Below are positions 42,289 through 54,527 of a DNA stretch of 64,000 nt, in pieces. The translations under genes were made by a program, and so were the position numbers. The DNA is from Paraspadella gotoi (taxonomy: Eukaryota > Chaetognatha): the NCBI GenBank assembly GCA_051294375.1, contig CM119268.1:12188356-12252355 (forward strand), written 5' to 3'. Position 1 is the first letter of the stretch, and the number at the start of each line of letters is the position of its first letter. The notes beneath the pieces were generated by a model. That model saw only the letters and a list, made by a program, of their open reading frames with translations, was not told where the DNA came from and ran no database searches.

Positions 42289-43240
42289 TAGAGACGCAGC
42301 GCTAAGCAGAAATCGAAGAGGAGCGATTTATTAACCGGAGACGAAAAAGTACAGAGTTGGCAATAAAAAAAAAAAGAAAAAGAAAAAAAAAAAAGAAAAG
42401 CGATTTTCTTCCATAATTCCAAAACTAAAAAAAAATATAGAAAGAAGAAGCAAAGATAAAAAAAAGAGAATGAAATAAACAAAAATACAACGACAACGAC
42501 AACGACAACAAGATCCAGTCTCGGACCGAAAAAGCGTCGCGGATTTAGTTTCTTCCTTTCTTGCCTCAACTTCTCTTTCTGTTTTTTTTTTTCTCTTTCT
42601 TCTCTTTCTTTCATTTATGCTTTTGACTTTTATTTAGACATTCGATGTTAAATTCGCTTCTACTCATCCACCTCCTCCTCCTCTTCCTCTTCCTCCTACT
42701 TATTGAATCTCCGAAAACACAAGATTTACGAGCGGATGCTTTTTTCGATAACTTTATCTTCTTATGTTTAATGTTACGTTCACGACGTACGAACCGACAG
42801 ACCAAAAAGCGTCTTATAGAGTCACGGCCGCGACTAATAATAAAAAAAAACTCTCGACGAAAACACATTCTTTCTTTCTTTTTTTCCTTTTTCTCGCGTG
42901 TGGAATATAAAGGAAAAAAATTAAGAAAAAAGTTGTTCTCCATCCCGGACGCGCCGCGGTCATCGGTGCGACGCCTTCTCCTCTCTCCTATATTACACGG
43001 CTCTCGTCGCAGTGAACTCTTCCCAGCCCGTCCTCCTCACTCACGTCCCTCTCTTTCGTCTCTCATCCTCTTCTCTCGTCTCCTCTTCTCTCTTCCTCTC
43101 TCTCCTCTCTCTCTCTCTTCTCTCTCTCTCTCTCCCTCGTCGTGGGGAAGAAAACGAAGTTGGCGCCATTTAACGGGATTCGATTAAAGATGGTCAAAAC
43201 AATGATTAAGAATTTGATGAAGTGGATGTTTTGAAGGCGG
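41400..43240. other. Intergenic, microsatellite-rich
   Basis: Interrupted GA tracts at 41905-42025, two (CGA)n tracts at 42180-42204 and 42250-42292, A-rich 42365-42500, and CT-rich 42540-42620 and 43040-43135. A short open frame of Asp codons from 42077 is produced by the trinucleotide repeats. No gene recognised. Confidence 0.5.
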
Positions 43241-43249
43241 CATGTGGGT

Positions 43250-43740
43250 GGATGAGGGGAGAGGAAGAAGAAGCGGTTAGGATGGAGCGAGAGGGAGGAA
43301 GGGAGGAATGATAAAAGGAGAAGGGTGGAGAGAAAGAAGGAGGACGGAGAGATAGGGGGAAGGAGAAAAAGAGGGAGGGAGGAGAGGGAGGGAAGAAGGA
43401 AAGAGGAAGAAAGGAGAGAGAGAGGGAGGGAGGAAAGAGAGGGAAGAAGGAGACAGGGTGAAAAAGAAGAAGGAGAGAAGAGGTAGGAGAGAAAAAGGGA
43501 GGGAGGAGAGGGGAGAAAGAAGACAGGGAGGAAATAAAACGAAGAAGAGGCAGGAAAGAGAATGGAAGGAATAAAGAGGAGATTAGGAAAAGGAAAAAAT
43601 AGGAGGAAATGAGAGAAAGAAGGAGGAACAAAGGAGGGAGGAAAGGAAAGGAGAGGAAAGTAGTAGTAATAAAAAAGAGTAGGAGAGGAAGAGGAAAGAG
43701 GAGTTAAGGTAGAGGGAGGAAGTAGTTAAGAGCTAAGTGA
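43250..43740 (+). repeat. Long polypurine tract
   Basis: Nearly 500 bases of G and A with few pyrimidines, built from variants of GGAGGGA, GAAGGA and GAGAGA. Strong strand asymmetry. Confidence 0.85.
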
Positions 43741-44036
43741 GGTACTACGTATTTGAGAATATCGAATTATAAGCCGCGTATGAATCTGCATGATAAATTT
43801 GCATATGCAAAATCGAGTCCAATGTTGCATTCTTATGTTGCTTGACTTTAAAGCTAAAAACATTTTCTATGTTTTTAAAACGTTATTTTATGATTATAAA
43901 TATTACATAGGACGGAATACACCTCTCTGTGACAAACGGAAGGGGAAAAAACCCATTGGTAAAAACATTCATTTGATAATAATGACAATTGGATGTCATA
44001 ACGTCATCTCCCGCCGAAGTCTACTTCGAGCCATAA

Positions 44037-44040
<4 letters not shown>

Positions 44041-44098
<58 letters not shown>

Positions 44099-44339
44099 AC
44101 GAAGGGAGAAATTTTCACGGAGCCGAAACATTTACATAATGACTTGTGAAAAACCCAACGAATAAAAAAAAGAGAGAGAAAAGAAAAAGAGAAAAAATTA
44201 TCTCGTCCAAGACGACGTCTGTGCTTTCATCATCAATTCTGGGATGGGAAAAGAAAAGAGAAGATTCAAATNNNNNNNNNNNNNNNNNNNNNNNNNTCAA
44301 ATGAAGAGAGAGAGAGAGGGGGAGAAGAGAGGGGAGATG

Positions 44340-44399
<60 letters not shown>

Positions 44400-44470
44400 G
44401 AGAAGAGAGAGAGAGAGAGAGTGCACAGAGGAACATGATTGATAAGAAAAAGAGAGAGAGTGAGAAGAGA
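44041..44470 (+). repeat. (GA)n tracts flanking a 25-N gap
   Basis: GA repeats at 44045-44098, and interrupted GA at 44303-44423 and 44452-44475. The gap 44272-44296 splits the phrase TTCAAAT / TCAAATG, which suggests an overfilled or unresolved overlap. Confidence 0.8.
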
Positions 44471-44753
44471 GAGGAGTGCAAAATAGGGGGTGGGAGGATA
44501 GAGAGGGAGGACGAGACGAAAAAAAAACCTAAAAAAAAAATGGAATCAGACAACTTTATGGAAGTTTGAAAAGACAGGAGAAGGGCCAGGAGTCGCTCTC
44601 CGGTTAAAGAACACAAGAGGTGCCTCCCTATTGTTTTTCCTTTTCTTTCTTTTTTATGTTCTTTTTTTTTTTCGAGTCGCAAGTCACAGTCACCGTAATT
44701 AGCACAACACTTCTGGAATGTGTATATGTAGCCATTCAGATCGCGATCTTTTT

Positions 44754-44832
<79 letters not shown>

Positions 44833-44870
44833 CTTCGAATGCGACGGATCGGACGATTTTTCACGACGAT
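44455..44870 (+). repeat. Direct duplication, copy 1, with poly-T
   Basis: Matches 45265-45500: GGAATCAGACAACTTTATGG, then GTGCCTCCCTATTGTTTTT, then CTTCGAATGCGACGG versus CTTCGAATCGACG. Copy 1 carries a T tract of about 75 bases (44752-44832) that is only a few T long in copy 2. Confidence 0.8.
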
Positions 44871-45264
44871 CGACGACGACGAAAATGGCGACGCACTAGG
44901 AACGAACGGCTGGGACAACGACGTCAGGTAAATTATTTTTTCATTTTCACACGGGAGGGATTGATGTCGACTTGGTTTCAAATAGATGGCGAAGCCGGCG
45001 GTGGTTAGCGAAGAAAAAAAGAGTAAGAAAAGGAGGAAAAAAAATGAATTAATCGAATTGATTGATTGGATTGATTGATAAGTTTATTTGATTATTTTCC
45101 TTGATCAAATTCAAAATGATTTAATTGATTTATTTTACTTTTTTATTTAATTGATCCATTTGGGCTTATCTTGAGGTATTTCGAATATCATTTATTAATT
45201 TTATATATTAATGATTGATTGATGAAAAGTTACTAAATTATTTTTGTAAATTTAGAATAGATAT

Positions 45265-45500
45265 TGTCAGAGAGAGAGAGTGCAAAAGGGGGAGGAAGAG
45301 GGAGACTAATGGAATCAGACAACTTTATGGAACTTTGAAAAGACAAAGGAGAAGGCAGGAGTCTCTCGGTTAAACACAAGAGTGCCTCCCTATTGTTTTT
45401 CTTTTTCTTTCTTTTTTTTCGAGTCGAAAGTCATTAGCTGAAGGAATCGCGTCTTTTCCTTTTTTTCTTCGAATCGACGATCGACGATCGACGATCGACG
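45265..45500 (+). repeat. Direct duplication, copy 2
   Basis: Shorter copy of 44455-44870 about 0.8 kb downstream. It ends in three copies of CGATCGA just before a minisatellite. Confidence 0.8.
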
Positions 45501-45532
45501 ACGACGGTCGGAAAGAAGGGAACGTTAAGCCT

Positions 45533-45775
45533 CGGGAGAAGGGGGGGAATCGGGGTTAGAGGAAGGAAGTAAGGCGCAAGTGAGAAGGGAGGGAATCAGG
45601 GTAGAGGGGAAAGAAGTAAGGGCCAAGGGAGAAGGAGGGGTATCAAGGTAGAGGAAGAAGAAATAAGGGCCAAGGGAGAAAGGAGGGGAAATAGGGTAGG
45701 AGGTAAGAAGTAAGGGCCAAGTGGAGTGAAGGAGGGAAATCAGGGTAGAAAGGAAGGAAGTAAGGGTAAGGACGG
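45533..45775 (+). repeat. ~57-bp purine-rich minisatellite
   Basis: About four imperfect copies with the pattern GGGAGAAGGAGGGG, ATCAGGGTAGAG, AAGAAGTAAGGGCCAAG. Confidence 0.8.
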
Positions 45776-45799
45776 TGACAAGGTACGGGAGTCTAGCCT

Positions 45800-47570
45800 G
45801 AGTGGCTTTAGAGTTCGCGTTAATGTAATTTTAAGTGGTCCCAATGGTGGAGAATGGAGTTTATGGGTGATATTCAGTTATTCCTTTTGGCTTTAGAGTC
45901 GTGAAGATATCTAGTTGGTCAACAGTGTCTCTGAGAATGTGATGAAAAGCATATGCTAACCGCGCACTCTCTGAACTTCAACCTCTCTCTCTTCCTCTCT
46001 TCTCCTCTTCTCTCTCTCTCCTCTCATCTCCATATCTCTCTCTACCCTCTTCAATAAAGTGCTACTACCCTGAGCAATGCTAACTATCATTGCACATCCT
46101 TTAGCAACGAAGCAAGCGCACATGCAACGTGAGTCTTCTTAAATGAGATTCATCGTTGCTGCTCATAGATCGGGTGAGAGGGCGCTCCATTGCTCGTCGT
46201 CGTCGTTCGTCGTCCGCTCCTCCGTCACTGTCAATTTCCTCTTGCGCTCCCATGTCTCATCATGTTCTCATTACATAGGAGTGCGTTTTGTCATTCGTAT
46301 ATGTAATTTTTTTTATATACATAATTTTCGTCTGAGCATTGATTTGGCTTGTCTTGCCATGATTTACGTATTCCTTTGGAAAGTTGTCTTTCACCGTCGA
46401 ATCATATTATCCGTTGGTACAGATTCTATTCAATCTATTTACGATTACATTAATTCGTACACCTAATTACACTCCTAATCTTATTCGAAATTTTTTTTCA
46501 GTTGTTTCTATTTAAAAAAATATCGTAATTTTTTTCTAATATTGTTTTATTATATTTATATTTATTTAAATAAAATAATAAATAATTTGAATCGTGAAAT
46601 GAATAAGCTAACGAAAGTCAGCGACAGGAGCACCTGAGCTTTCGTGCGCCGAGACCGTATCTCGGGGATGACAGGAGTGGCTGAAGCGGTTCGGCGCTAT
46701 TAACGCGGCGAGAGACTAGCGCCGCCATGACGCGACTGCCCGATAAATTAGTCTCACGATAAAATGTTTAAGAGAGGAAGTAGAAAAAAAAAGTGGCGAT
46801 TTTTTCCAACGTATTTCAAGTGTATCGATAAAGGGATCTCGTAAGAATAAAAATATTAAAGTGATTGGAGCAAATGGTAAAACCACATAAGTAATTGTAT
46901 AAAACATACAACTACGTTTGATGTAGAAGTAACAAAAAAAGAATTAATAGATATATCTCACAATCACACTCTTATTAAAATACAATTCATCGTTCGCATA
47001 CACCACAATACATTAAACAAAATAAATTACAAAATAATGATCCTCCCGCAAACAACTCAAAGCTCTCTCCATCCGCTCTCTCTCCGTCTCATAATACTCC
47101 TCTACATCTATCTATTGATATACATGATCATATTCAAATCAAAATAAACGCATTCAATCAATTAATCTTCAATATTAATTTCATTTTTTTTAGTCCATAT
47201 CCTAATATATATACTCTCTCTCCTCCGCTATAAATCCTCGCTCCCGGCTTCGCTATCTCTGATACCAATGTCGATACACTATCAATACGGTTGAATATGA
47301 TCAAATATTATCCACTCTGCACGTCGTGCGTCTCGTCGAGTTCATCTGCTGATCCGCTCCTTTCTCGCTTTNNNNNNNNNNNNNNNNNNNNNNNNNTGGA
47401 ATTTTTTTCCGCCATAAAAAACGAATTTATTTTCATCTTCGTCGCTGGACGTCGCGAGGGCCGAGAGGGAGAAAGGGGGGAGGAAGAGGGAGATGGGAGG
47501 AAGAGGGAGATGGGAGTAAGGGAAAGTAGAAGGAGAGTGAAGACGGAGAAGGAAAATAGAGATGGCAAAG
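45800..47570. other. Intergenic block, no gene seen
   Basis: Contains an interrupted CT tract at 45980-46050, several short (CGT)n pieces near 46195, AT-rich 46440-47230 and the 25-N gap 47372-47396. The frame 46143-46466 has no recognisable family. Confidence 0.4.
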
Positions 47571-47574
47571 AGAA

Positions 47575-47705
47575 AAGGGTGGAAGTGGTAAATAAAAAGG
47601 TGGGAAGTGGCAAAGAAAAAGGGTGAAAGTTGCAAAGGAAAAGGGTGAAAGTGGCAAACATAAAGGTTGGAAGTGGCAAGAGAAAAGGATTGAGGTGGAC
47701 GAGGA
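47575..47705 (+). repeat. ~22-bp minisatellite
   Basis: Units such as GTGGCAAAGAAAAAGGGTGA and GTTGCAAAGGAAAAGGGTGA are repeated about five times. Confidence 0.75.
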
Positions 47706-47795
47706 AAAAGTTGGATGAATCCTACTAGATGGAAAATGGGTAGAAATGAATAAGAATTGAAAGTGGAATAAAGTGGAAGGTAAAATAAAAACAAG

Positions 47796-48140
47796 AACGG
47801 TGATTCAAATGTGTTCCACCACAGTGAATTTGTTTTCACGTGATATGACATGAGTAAAAAACTTTCTCAGCCCTTGTATTTATGACATGCACTGCATCGA
47901 GTCTTTTATTCCTTATAGTTTTATGATTTCCTGAAGGCGGCGCTCGCAGTCCCTTAGAATTGGGGTTTTTTCCTGTCTTAACAAATGAGCAACCAACTTT
48001 ATGCGAATTATATGTATTTTTAATGTAAGTGGGACCAACCAACGGACAGACATACCGACCAACAGACTGACAGACTGACAGACCGACCGACCAAAAAGTG
48101 ACTGATAGAGTTACTCGGCGAGTACTCGCGACGAAACTAA
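47796..48140 (+). repeat. Dispersed repeat family A, copy 1 (terminal hairpin)
   Basis: Body with TTATAGTTTTATGATTTCCT and GTCCCTTAGAATTGGGGTTT, then a GACAGACTGACAGACCGACC block, then the palindrome GCGAGTACTCGC at 48118-48129 and CTAA at 48137-48140. Confidence 0.75.
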
Positions 48141-48155
48141 AAAAAACAAGATCGG

Positions 48156-48418
48156 TCCATCCAAAGTCTTGCGCCGCAGTGACTTTCTTCGCCTGTGTAT
48201 TTATGACACGCACTGCAATGGAATTCCGTTTTTTATACCTTATAGTTTTAGGATTTCCTGAGGCGGCGCAAGCAGTCCCTTAAATTTGAGGTTTTTTCCT
48301 GTCTCACCAAATGAACGAATTATATGTATTTTTAACGTAAGTGGGACAGACTGATGGACAGACCTTCTGAAAAGTGACTTATAGAGTTGCTCCGCGAGTA
48401 CTCACGCCGCAACTAAAA
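48156..48418 (+). repeat. Dispersed repeat family A, copy 2
   Basis: Same body (TTATAGTTTTAGGATTTCCT). The terminal hairpin at 48386-48413 has outer stem GTTGC/GCAAC, followed by TAAAA. Shorter GACAGAC block. Confidence 0.75.
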
Positions 48419-48429
48419 ACAGGATAAGA

Positions 48430-48848
48430 AAAAGGGAGAGTTTTTTACTTTTTTTGCCAATTTAACAAGTAAAAAAAAATGTATACACAATAGTTTTAAC
48501 GCTTCTTGCGAAAATGACAAATAAATTTCCCACTATCACTATCGATCGCTCTCTCTCTCTCTTTCCATTTTCTCTTTCTCTTGCTCTCTCTCGCTTTCAC
48601 TTTTTCCCATCCTTTCAGCAATAAGTGTCGCTTTTAGACTTGATACATCTATGCTTTATTGATTTCAAAATAGCGAGAAGAGAGAGAGAGAGAGGAGAGA
48701 GACAGAGAGAGAGAGAGAGAGAAGAAGAGAGAGAGGAAGAGAGAGAGAGATAAGATGCAATTTTTATGGTGCAGAATCGAAGCTATCAAGATTCATTACT
48801 CTCAAAGAGAATCAGTTTGACAAAGCAGAGAGATATAGTCAAAGAGAG

Positions 48849-48884
<36 letters not shown>

Positions 48885-48887
48885 CGA

Positions 48888-48918
<31 letters not shown>

Positions 48919-50990
48919 AGAGAAGAAGAGGGGATAAGATGCCAACTTTTTTAATGCGCGCAGAATTTCGAGGCTTCATAACTCTTAACGAAATATTTTG
49001 ACATAGCTGAGAGATATAGTCAGAGAGAGAGGGAGAGAGAGAGAGAGAAAGAGAGAATACAAACTTTATATACTGCGGTCAATGAAACGTAATGTTAATG
49101 GATTTTCTTTTTTAGACTTTAGAATTTTGCTCAAGTGCAGAATTCAGGTCATCTTTCGGTTTTGGGTCTCGGTTTCTCTGCCGATTCAATAACGAAAATT
49201 CGGAGTGGGGGGGGTTAATCCTACATCATTCTGTCAGGGTAGAACATCATTTTTTTTTCAGATTGAAATAAAATCTTAATTTTTTTTCCTTTTTTCTATA
49301 TGTACACTGTACATTTAGATTCGAGTGATGAAAAGATTGAGCTTTTGAACATTATTTTTTTGCTGCCTATGTAATTAGTGAATTTTAAATCCTTTAAACT
49401 TTTTTAAGCATAACAGTATAGTAAATTTAATTTTTATGTAGTAATTTCCTTATAAAATCATAAAATTTCAAAATAATTTTTATTTTATTTTAAAGAACAG
49501 ATTTAGATTCGCTATAAAAAACTAAAAAACTTTTATAAAATATTTTATATAATTTTTTAATGTTTAGACCGCAAAAAATGACTAAAAGATTTTAACATAT
49601 ATATATATATGTTATATATATATATATAAGTTTCTACTACAGAAAATTAAAAAGTCCTGAATTTTTACCTTTTTCCCCCCGTTTTAAATGCTGAAGACAA
49701 CATAATTTTTGATAACATGTTTTATATGTTTGATTTAACTTTTTATGAAGAATCTAAATCTTTATTAAAATTTTTTTTTAAATTATTTTTAAAATTTGCT
49801 ATTTTATAAGAATATTACTACAAATATATTGTATTTTACTATTCTGTTCCCGAGACTATATGAACAAAACTAGTCAATCATACAATCTCACATTTAAATA
49901 TCCTTGTTTGATGTACATAGTACATCATTTTTTGTTGACGAAACTCCAAAACATAAAAGGAGTCCTGACGCGGTCGAATAATAAAGCAAGAGCTGTAGAA
50001 CAACACTAAAATATGCGTCTAGATATAATAAAACATAACATAAGGTAATGTATTGAGATCTTCGTAAATTGCTACAAACAAGCTCCTGACCGCCATTATG
50101 TGTCGCTTCTACATATTGTCGTCTTCATCTTCATCGTCATCTTTGTCGTCGTCGTCGTCGTCGTTTTCCTCGTCGTCGTCGTCGTCGTTTTCCTCGTCGT
50201 CGTCGTCCGCCATCTTGTTTCGGTTTTATCGTGGTCATTGCGTCTTTTTCCTTCGTCGAGAAATGGTCACCGAATTTATGGTCTAGGTGAGGCAGAGGTT
50301 AGGAAGGGGTGTGGCTCGCGCCAAGTCAGGCGGGCGAGGGTACAAGGATAGGAAGGTAGGCATCAGAGGGAAGAGAGAGGAGAGAGGAGAGAGAGAGAGA
50401 AGAGCTGAAGAGGAGAGAGAGAGAGAGAGAGTAGAAGGGGAAGAGGAAGAGGATGAAGAAGAGAAAGAGAGAGAGGAGAGAGACGAGAGAAAGAACGAGG
50501 AACCCGAGAGGCACGGAGAGAGGAGAGAGGAGCGAGATGCGAGAAAGAGAGAACCGGAGTGTGCGGTGGGAGAGAGAGAAGAGAGGAGACAATACGCCAC
50601 TCGAAGAGATAGAGAGTGAGGAAGAATATCACGAATCGAGGAGAGAGTAGGGGAGAGATAGAAGAAGACGAGAGAGAGAGAACAGAATTGAGCGATGAAT
50701 GGATGAGGTCATTTCTTTAGGCTGAAGGGAAAACCAAAAAAGTTACTATTCGTGGGTCGATGATTATCTGCGTGGAAATCGACGAAAATAATCTGACCCT
50801 GAACAAACTTATCGTTGTCGTAGTTTACGGTTTGCCAAATTTGAGATCCAAATGCATGAAACCTATATCTGAGCTATTATTAAATTAAATTAAAAAGAAT
50901 AGTATTTAGAAGACATTATTTTGAAGGCGTTGGTAATTTCAAGAGTAATCACGAGTCTAAGTCATATATCAGCCATCTCTGAGATACATT
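48430..50990. other. Intergenic, GA-rich and AT-rich
   Basis: Interrupted GA tracts at 48675-48750, 48843-48930 and 49022-49058; an (AT)n palindrome at 49598-49630; (CGT)n-rich 50118-50205 (a Ser or Val run if translated); GA-rich 50360-50690. 49317-49360 resembles 8440-8475 (GAGTGATGAAAAGATTGAGC). No gene recognised. Confidence 0.45.
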
Positions 50991-51850
50991 TAAACAACTT
51001 TGAGCAAACAATGTCTGATCTGCCCACGATAATTAAGCGGTAATCAGCTAAATAAATAAATAAATAATGACAAATAAAGTACAAATAATTTATATAACTA
51101 TTATTATTTTTTCCACTTGAATCATTTTTTCAACTTAGATCCTTTTAACAACTTGCATCATTTTTTCAACTTGTATCTTTTTTTTCAACTTGCATCATTT
51201 TTACAACTTGCATCATTTTTTCAACTTGCATCATTTTTTCAACTTATATTATTTTTTTCAACTTGCATCATTTTTACAACTTGAATCATTTTTACAACTT
51301 GCATCATTTTTTTAACTTGCATCATTTTTTTAACTTACATCATTTTTTTAACTTGCATCATCTTAACAACTTGCATTATCTTAACAACTTGCATCATTTT
51401 TTCAACTTGTATCATTTTTTCAACTTGCATCATTTTTTTAACTTGGATCATTTTTTCAACTTGCATTAATTAATTAATTAATTAATTAATACATTCATGA
51501 GTAAGCATAAATAATAAAAATTCAAGTCAACTTGTCTTATGTTTTTTTCCATTTAAACTCATTTCCACTCAAACGATTCCATCTAAACTTTATATCCAGC
51601 TTCATCACACACTTTCCTATCCACACACAAAATTTAATCTCAATCTATCCATCCAATCACGAGGAATTGGAGTTTTTTGTTAAAGGGGGACAGACAGACA
51701 GACAAACAGACAGTCGGACATTGTTTTTTTTTGTGCTTAATTTAGCATAATATGATGTTCTGATGTGATAAAAATTATTTACCGACAAGATTTAGGGGTG
51801 GGACAGACGGACCGACAAAGAATCTGCTGATAAGCAGATCCGACTAAAAA
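50991..51850 (+). repeat. Dispersed repeat family B, copy 1 (with 18-bp array)
   Basis: Core 50991-51050 (TTTGAGCAAACAATGTCTGA, CGATAATTAAGCGGTAAT), then an array of ACTTGCATCATTTTTTCA units at 51115-51470, then GACAGACAGACAGACAAACA near 51690, and a terminal hairpin ATCTGCTGATAAGCAGAT at 51822-51839 followed by CTAA at 51844. Confidence 0.7.
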
Positions 51851-51950
51851 TAAAACAGCGCAAAATATAACTATAAATATACGATTGACCAATTTGAACA
51901 TTTTGTATGTGAACATAATTACAAACAAATGAAATATTCCTGAATTTATT

Positions 51951-51957
51951 ATTATTA

Positions 51958-52026
<69 letters not shown>
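51951..52026 (+). repeat. (ATT)n microsatellite
   Basis: About 25 copies of ATT, nearly perfect. Confidence 0.97.
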
Positions 52027-52027
<1 letters not shown>

Positions 52028-52127
52028 TACTACTTACTTACTCAATCATTTAGCGATGATATTGTATCAATACTCTTTGAAAACCGTTTATTGAACATAA
52101 ACAACAAAATTGACTTCCCTTTTTAAA

Positions 52128-52425
52128 AGCTACTCCTTCGCCTCGGAGGATAGCGTCCCTCTGTAATCCGAGCTTCGGAGAGGTCGGCCCGGACTGGCTC
52201 TGTCGATCAATGTGTTCCGGGTTCCCTGCATCCCACTGCTAGGGAATCCACAATGATCATCCGAAGTTTCACCTGGAGGCGCGAGTCTAACGGTCGACTG
52301 ATGGTCCACCAGGGTTCGATCGGTTAAGGTCGACTGATTCCACCAGGCTCGATCTGTTGTGGGTCGACTGATTCCACCAGGTCGACCACCTCGGTCAGCT
52401 AATTCCATCCGGCTGACCAATATAT
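52128..52425 (+). repeat. GC-rich repeat with ~37-bp internal tandem
   Basis: From 52290 the unit GGTCGACTGATTCCACCAGG with TCGATC linkers recurs three to four times. The block is sharply GC-richer than its flanks, so it is probably an inserted element. Confidence 0.6.
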
Positions 52426-53025
52426 AATATATAATCTATAATCACCCTATCTTAATCATCCCTCTAACTAATGATATATAATTTCCCTATCTTAATCATC
52501 CCTATATAACCAATATAACCTTAACCCCTGTCTTTCATATATCTTGTGCCATCTCAGCTTACATACGTCTCGTCTCGTCTCGTCTTCGTCTCGTCCAATT
52601 CTATATTCACCCACAAGTTATAACTGAAAATAAAAAAAAAACTATAGCATCGAGCAAGGAAGTAAGGAAGGAATGACTTGTTCTCGCTGCCTCCTCGGAT
52701 GTATCCATTGTGGTTTCCCAAGCAATTCGCAGGGAACCCGTGTTGACATTGAGCCTCATCCTACTTGGTCGTAATTTTTTTTTTATCTCAAAAATAGATG
52801 CTGAAGTGAGTTATTGTTTACAAACATTGATTGTTTTTAACTACATTCTTCCGATGTTATATCAAAAATTCTTTGTTGGAAGCTTTAATTATTCGTATGT
52901 ATGTCTCTCTCTTTTTCTTTGTTGAAATTTTTTTAACAATCTTTTCGCAAATAGAAGTTCTAGTAGAACCGGAATATGTCTCAATTTTTGCATCGTTAAA
53001 AGTTAAAACAATCGTTGTATGTAAA

Positions 53026-53616
53026 TTAAACAAGTTTGAGCAAACAATGTCGGATCTGCCTACGATAATTAAGCGGTAATAAGCTAATGCGATGATAAAT
53101 CACGGTAATTTTTTCTGACTTTTAATTTGTGGTCTTAACAGATCTTAACAAATCATAACACATCATAACATAACAATTCATAACAGACTTCTTAATAAAT
53201 CTATGAAAAAAATTCTATAAATCTATCTATCTTCTATCTATCTATCATTACTAGTGGCCTCGCCAATACCAACTTGCATAATTTTATAATTTTGCATAAT
53301 TTTCTAATTTTGCATAATTTGGTCAACTTGCATAATTTGGTCAACTTCCATAATTTTATCAACTTGCATAATTTAATCAACTTGCATTATTTGATTAACT
53401 GGCATAATTTAGTCAACTCACATAATTTTTTCAACTGGCATAATTTTGTTAACCGGCATAATTTGGTCAACTGGCATAATTTGGTCAACTGGCATAATTT
53501 TGTTAACCGGCATAATTTGGTCAACTGGCATAATTTGGTCAACGGATGGACGGACAGACAGACGGACCAAGTGGATTATAGAGTCGGAATCTGCTGATAA
53601 ACCGATCCCACTAAAA
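53026..53616 (+). repeat. Dispersed repeat family B, copy 2 (with variant 18-bp array)
   Basis: Core 53026-53086, an array of ACTTGCATAATTTTGTCA-type units at 53270-53545, GGACAGACAGACGGACC at 53552-53568, a hairpin region at 53582-53610 (TCGG...CCGA) and CTAA at 53611. The same order of parts as copy 1, with a different array unit. Confidence 0.7.
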
Positions 53617-53774
53617 ATCGGCTTCATTCTTATCGTCTGACTCGAAGGTGGATCCTCGCTATGAAACGAATGCCAGGGAAGCGACGGCGAAGATCCGGCG
53701 CCGGAACGATTCGGTCGTTGCTCCGGAAGTCGGTCGTCGTCGGTCGGTCGGTAGTCACCAATCCCTCGCAACCC

Positions 53775-53803
53775 AGCCTAAGCCTAAGCCTAAGCCTAAG
53801 CCT
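53775..53803 (-). repeat. Short (TTAGGC)n hexamer repeat
   Basis: Four to five copies of GCCTAA on the + strand. It equals a nematode-type telomere unit but is too short and interstitial to read as a telomere. Confidence 0.8.
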
Positions 53804-54527
53804 CTTCAAAGCTGTCACTCGCAGGGGGCGTAAACGTCATCGGAGATCGAGAGGTAGGGACGACGCCGATATAAGGCAAGATTTTAGCCGGACTGGCAGA
53901 GAGGGAAACGTCGGCAAACATCAGAAAATATCTGTAACATACACAACATTGTGCAGAGGCGGTCAGAATATCACATATAAGTTTTTAAATTTTTAGCGTT
54001 GCTGGCAGAGTGGATAACCTCGGCAAACATAGGCGCATGCCGGAAACTTATTCGCTGAGACAATAAAATATCATTGTATCAAGCAATATTTTAGCGAGCT
54101 AACATAATGGATAACCTCGGCAAACGTCGGTACTAGCGCACACGACAACGCGGGAAGGCGGTCGGAATCAAAGGCAATCAATTCATCTCGGCTGCTCCAT
54201 CATCGGCCCGCGGGGATCGAGGAGAAATCTTTCGGAAGCAGACGCGACGTAAATGTTTTATTATTCTGCGCGGGAAACGTTTTTGCTCCGATAAATAAAA
54301 TATCATCATCGCTGTTTCCTTTTTTTTCGTCCAGAGAGTTTGGTTCGAGAGAATTTGACGTCAGCGAGAAAACTGGGGCTGATTTGTCTCTGGTTCTTAA
54401 AAGCGATATGTCATATATGGACAAAGTAATCGAAAAAGAGAAGGGGTGCGAAGTAATCGTTGAAAGAAAAAAGAATGAGAGAAAAAAAAATTCAATTATG
54501 AAAATTAATAAAGAAGAAAAAAATGAA

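Noticed and set aside
44840-44928. Open segment MRRIGRFFTTIDDDENGDAL ending at a GTAAAT donor
   Set aside because: Begins at a poly-T tract, is partly made of CGA repeats, and is not conserved in the nearby duplicate at 45465.
51263-51469. Frame encoding HHFFNL repeats
   Set aside because: It is the translation of an 18-bp non-coding array; the related array at 53270 has different units and frame content.
51115-53545. CRISPR-like arrays (regular 18-bp units)
   Set aside because: Units are contiguous without unique spacers and the genome is eukaryotic; these are minisatellites.
53775-53803. Telomere repeat
   Set aside because: Only four to five hexamers, interstitial, and of nematode not arthropod type; chance or minor microsatellite.
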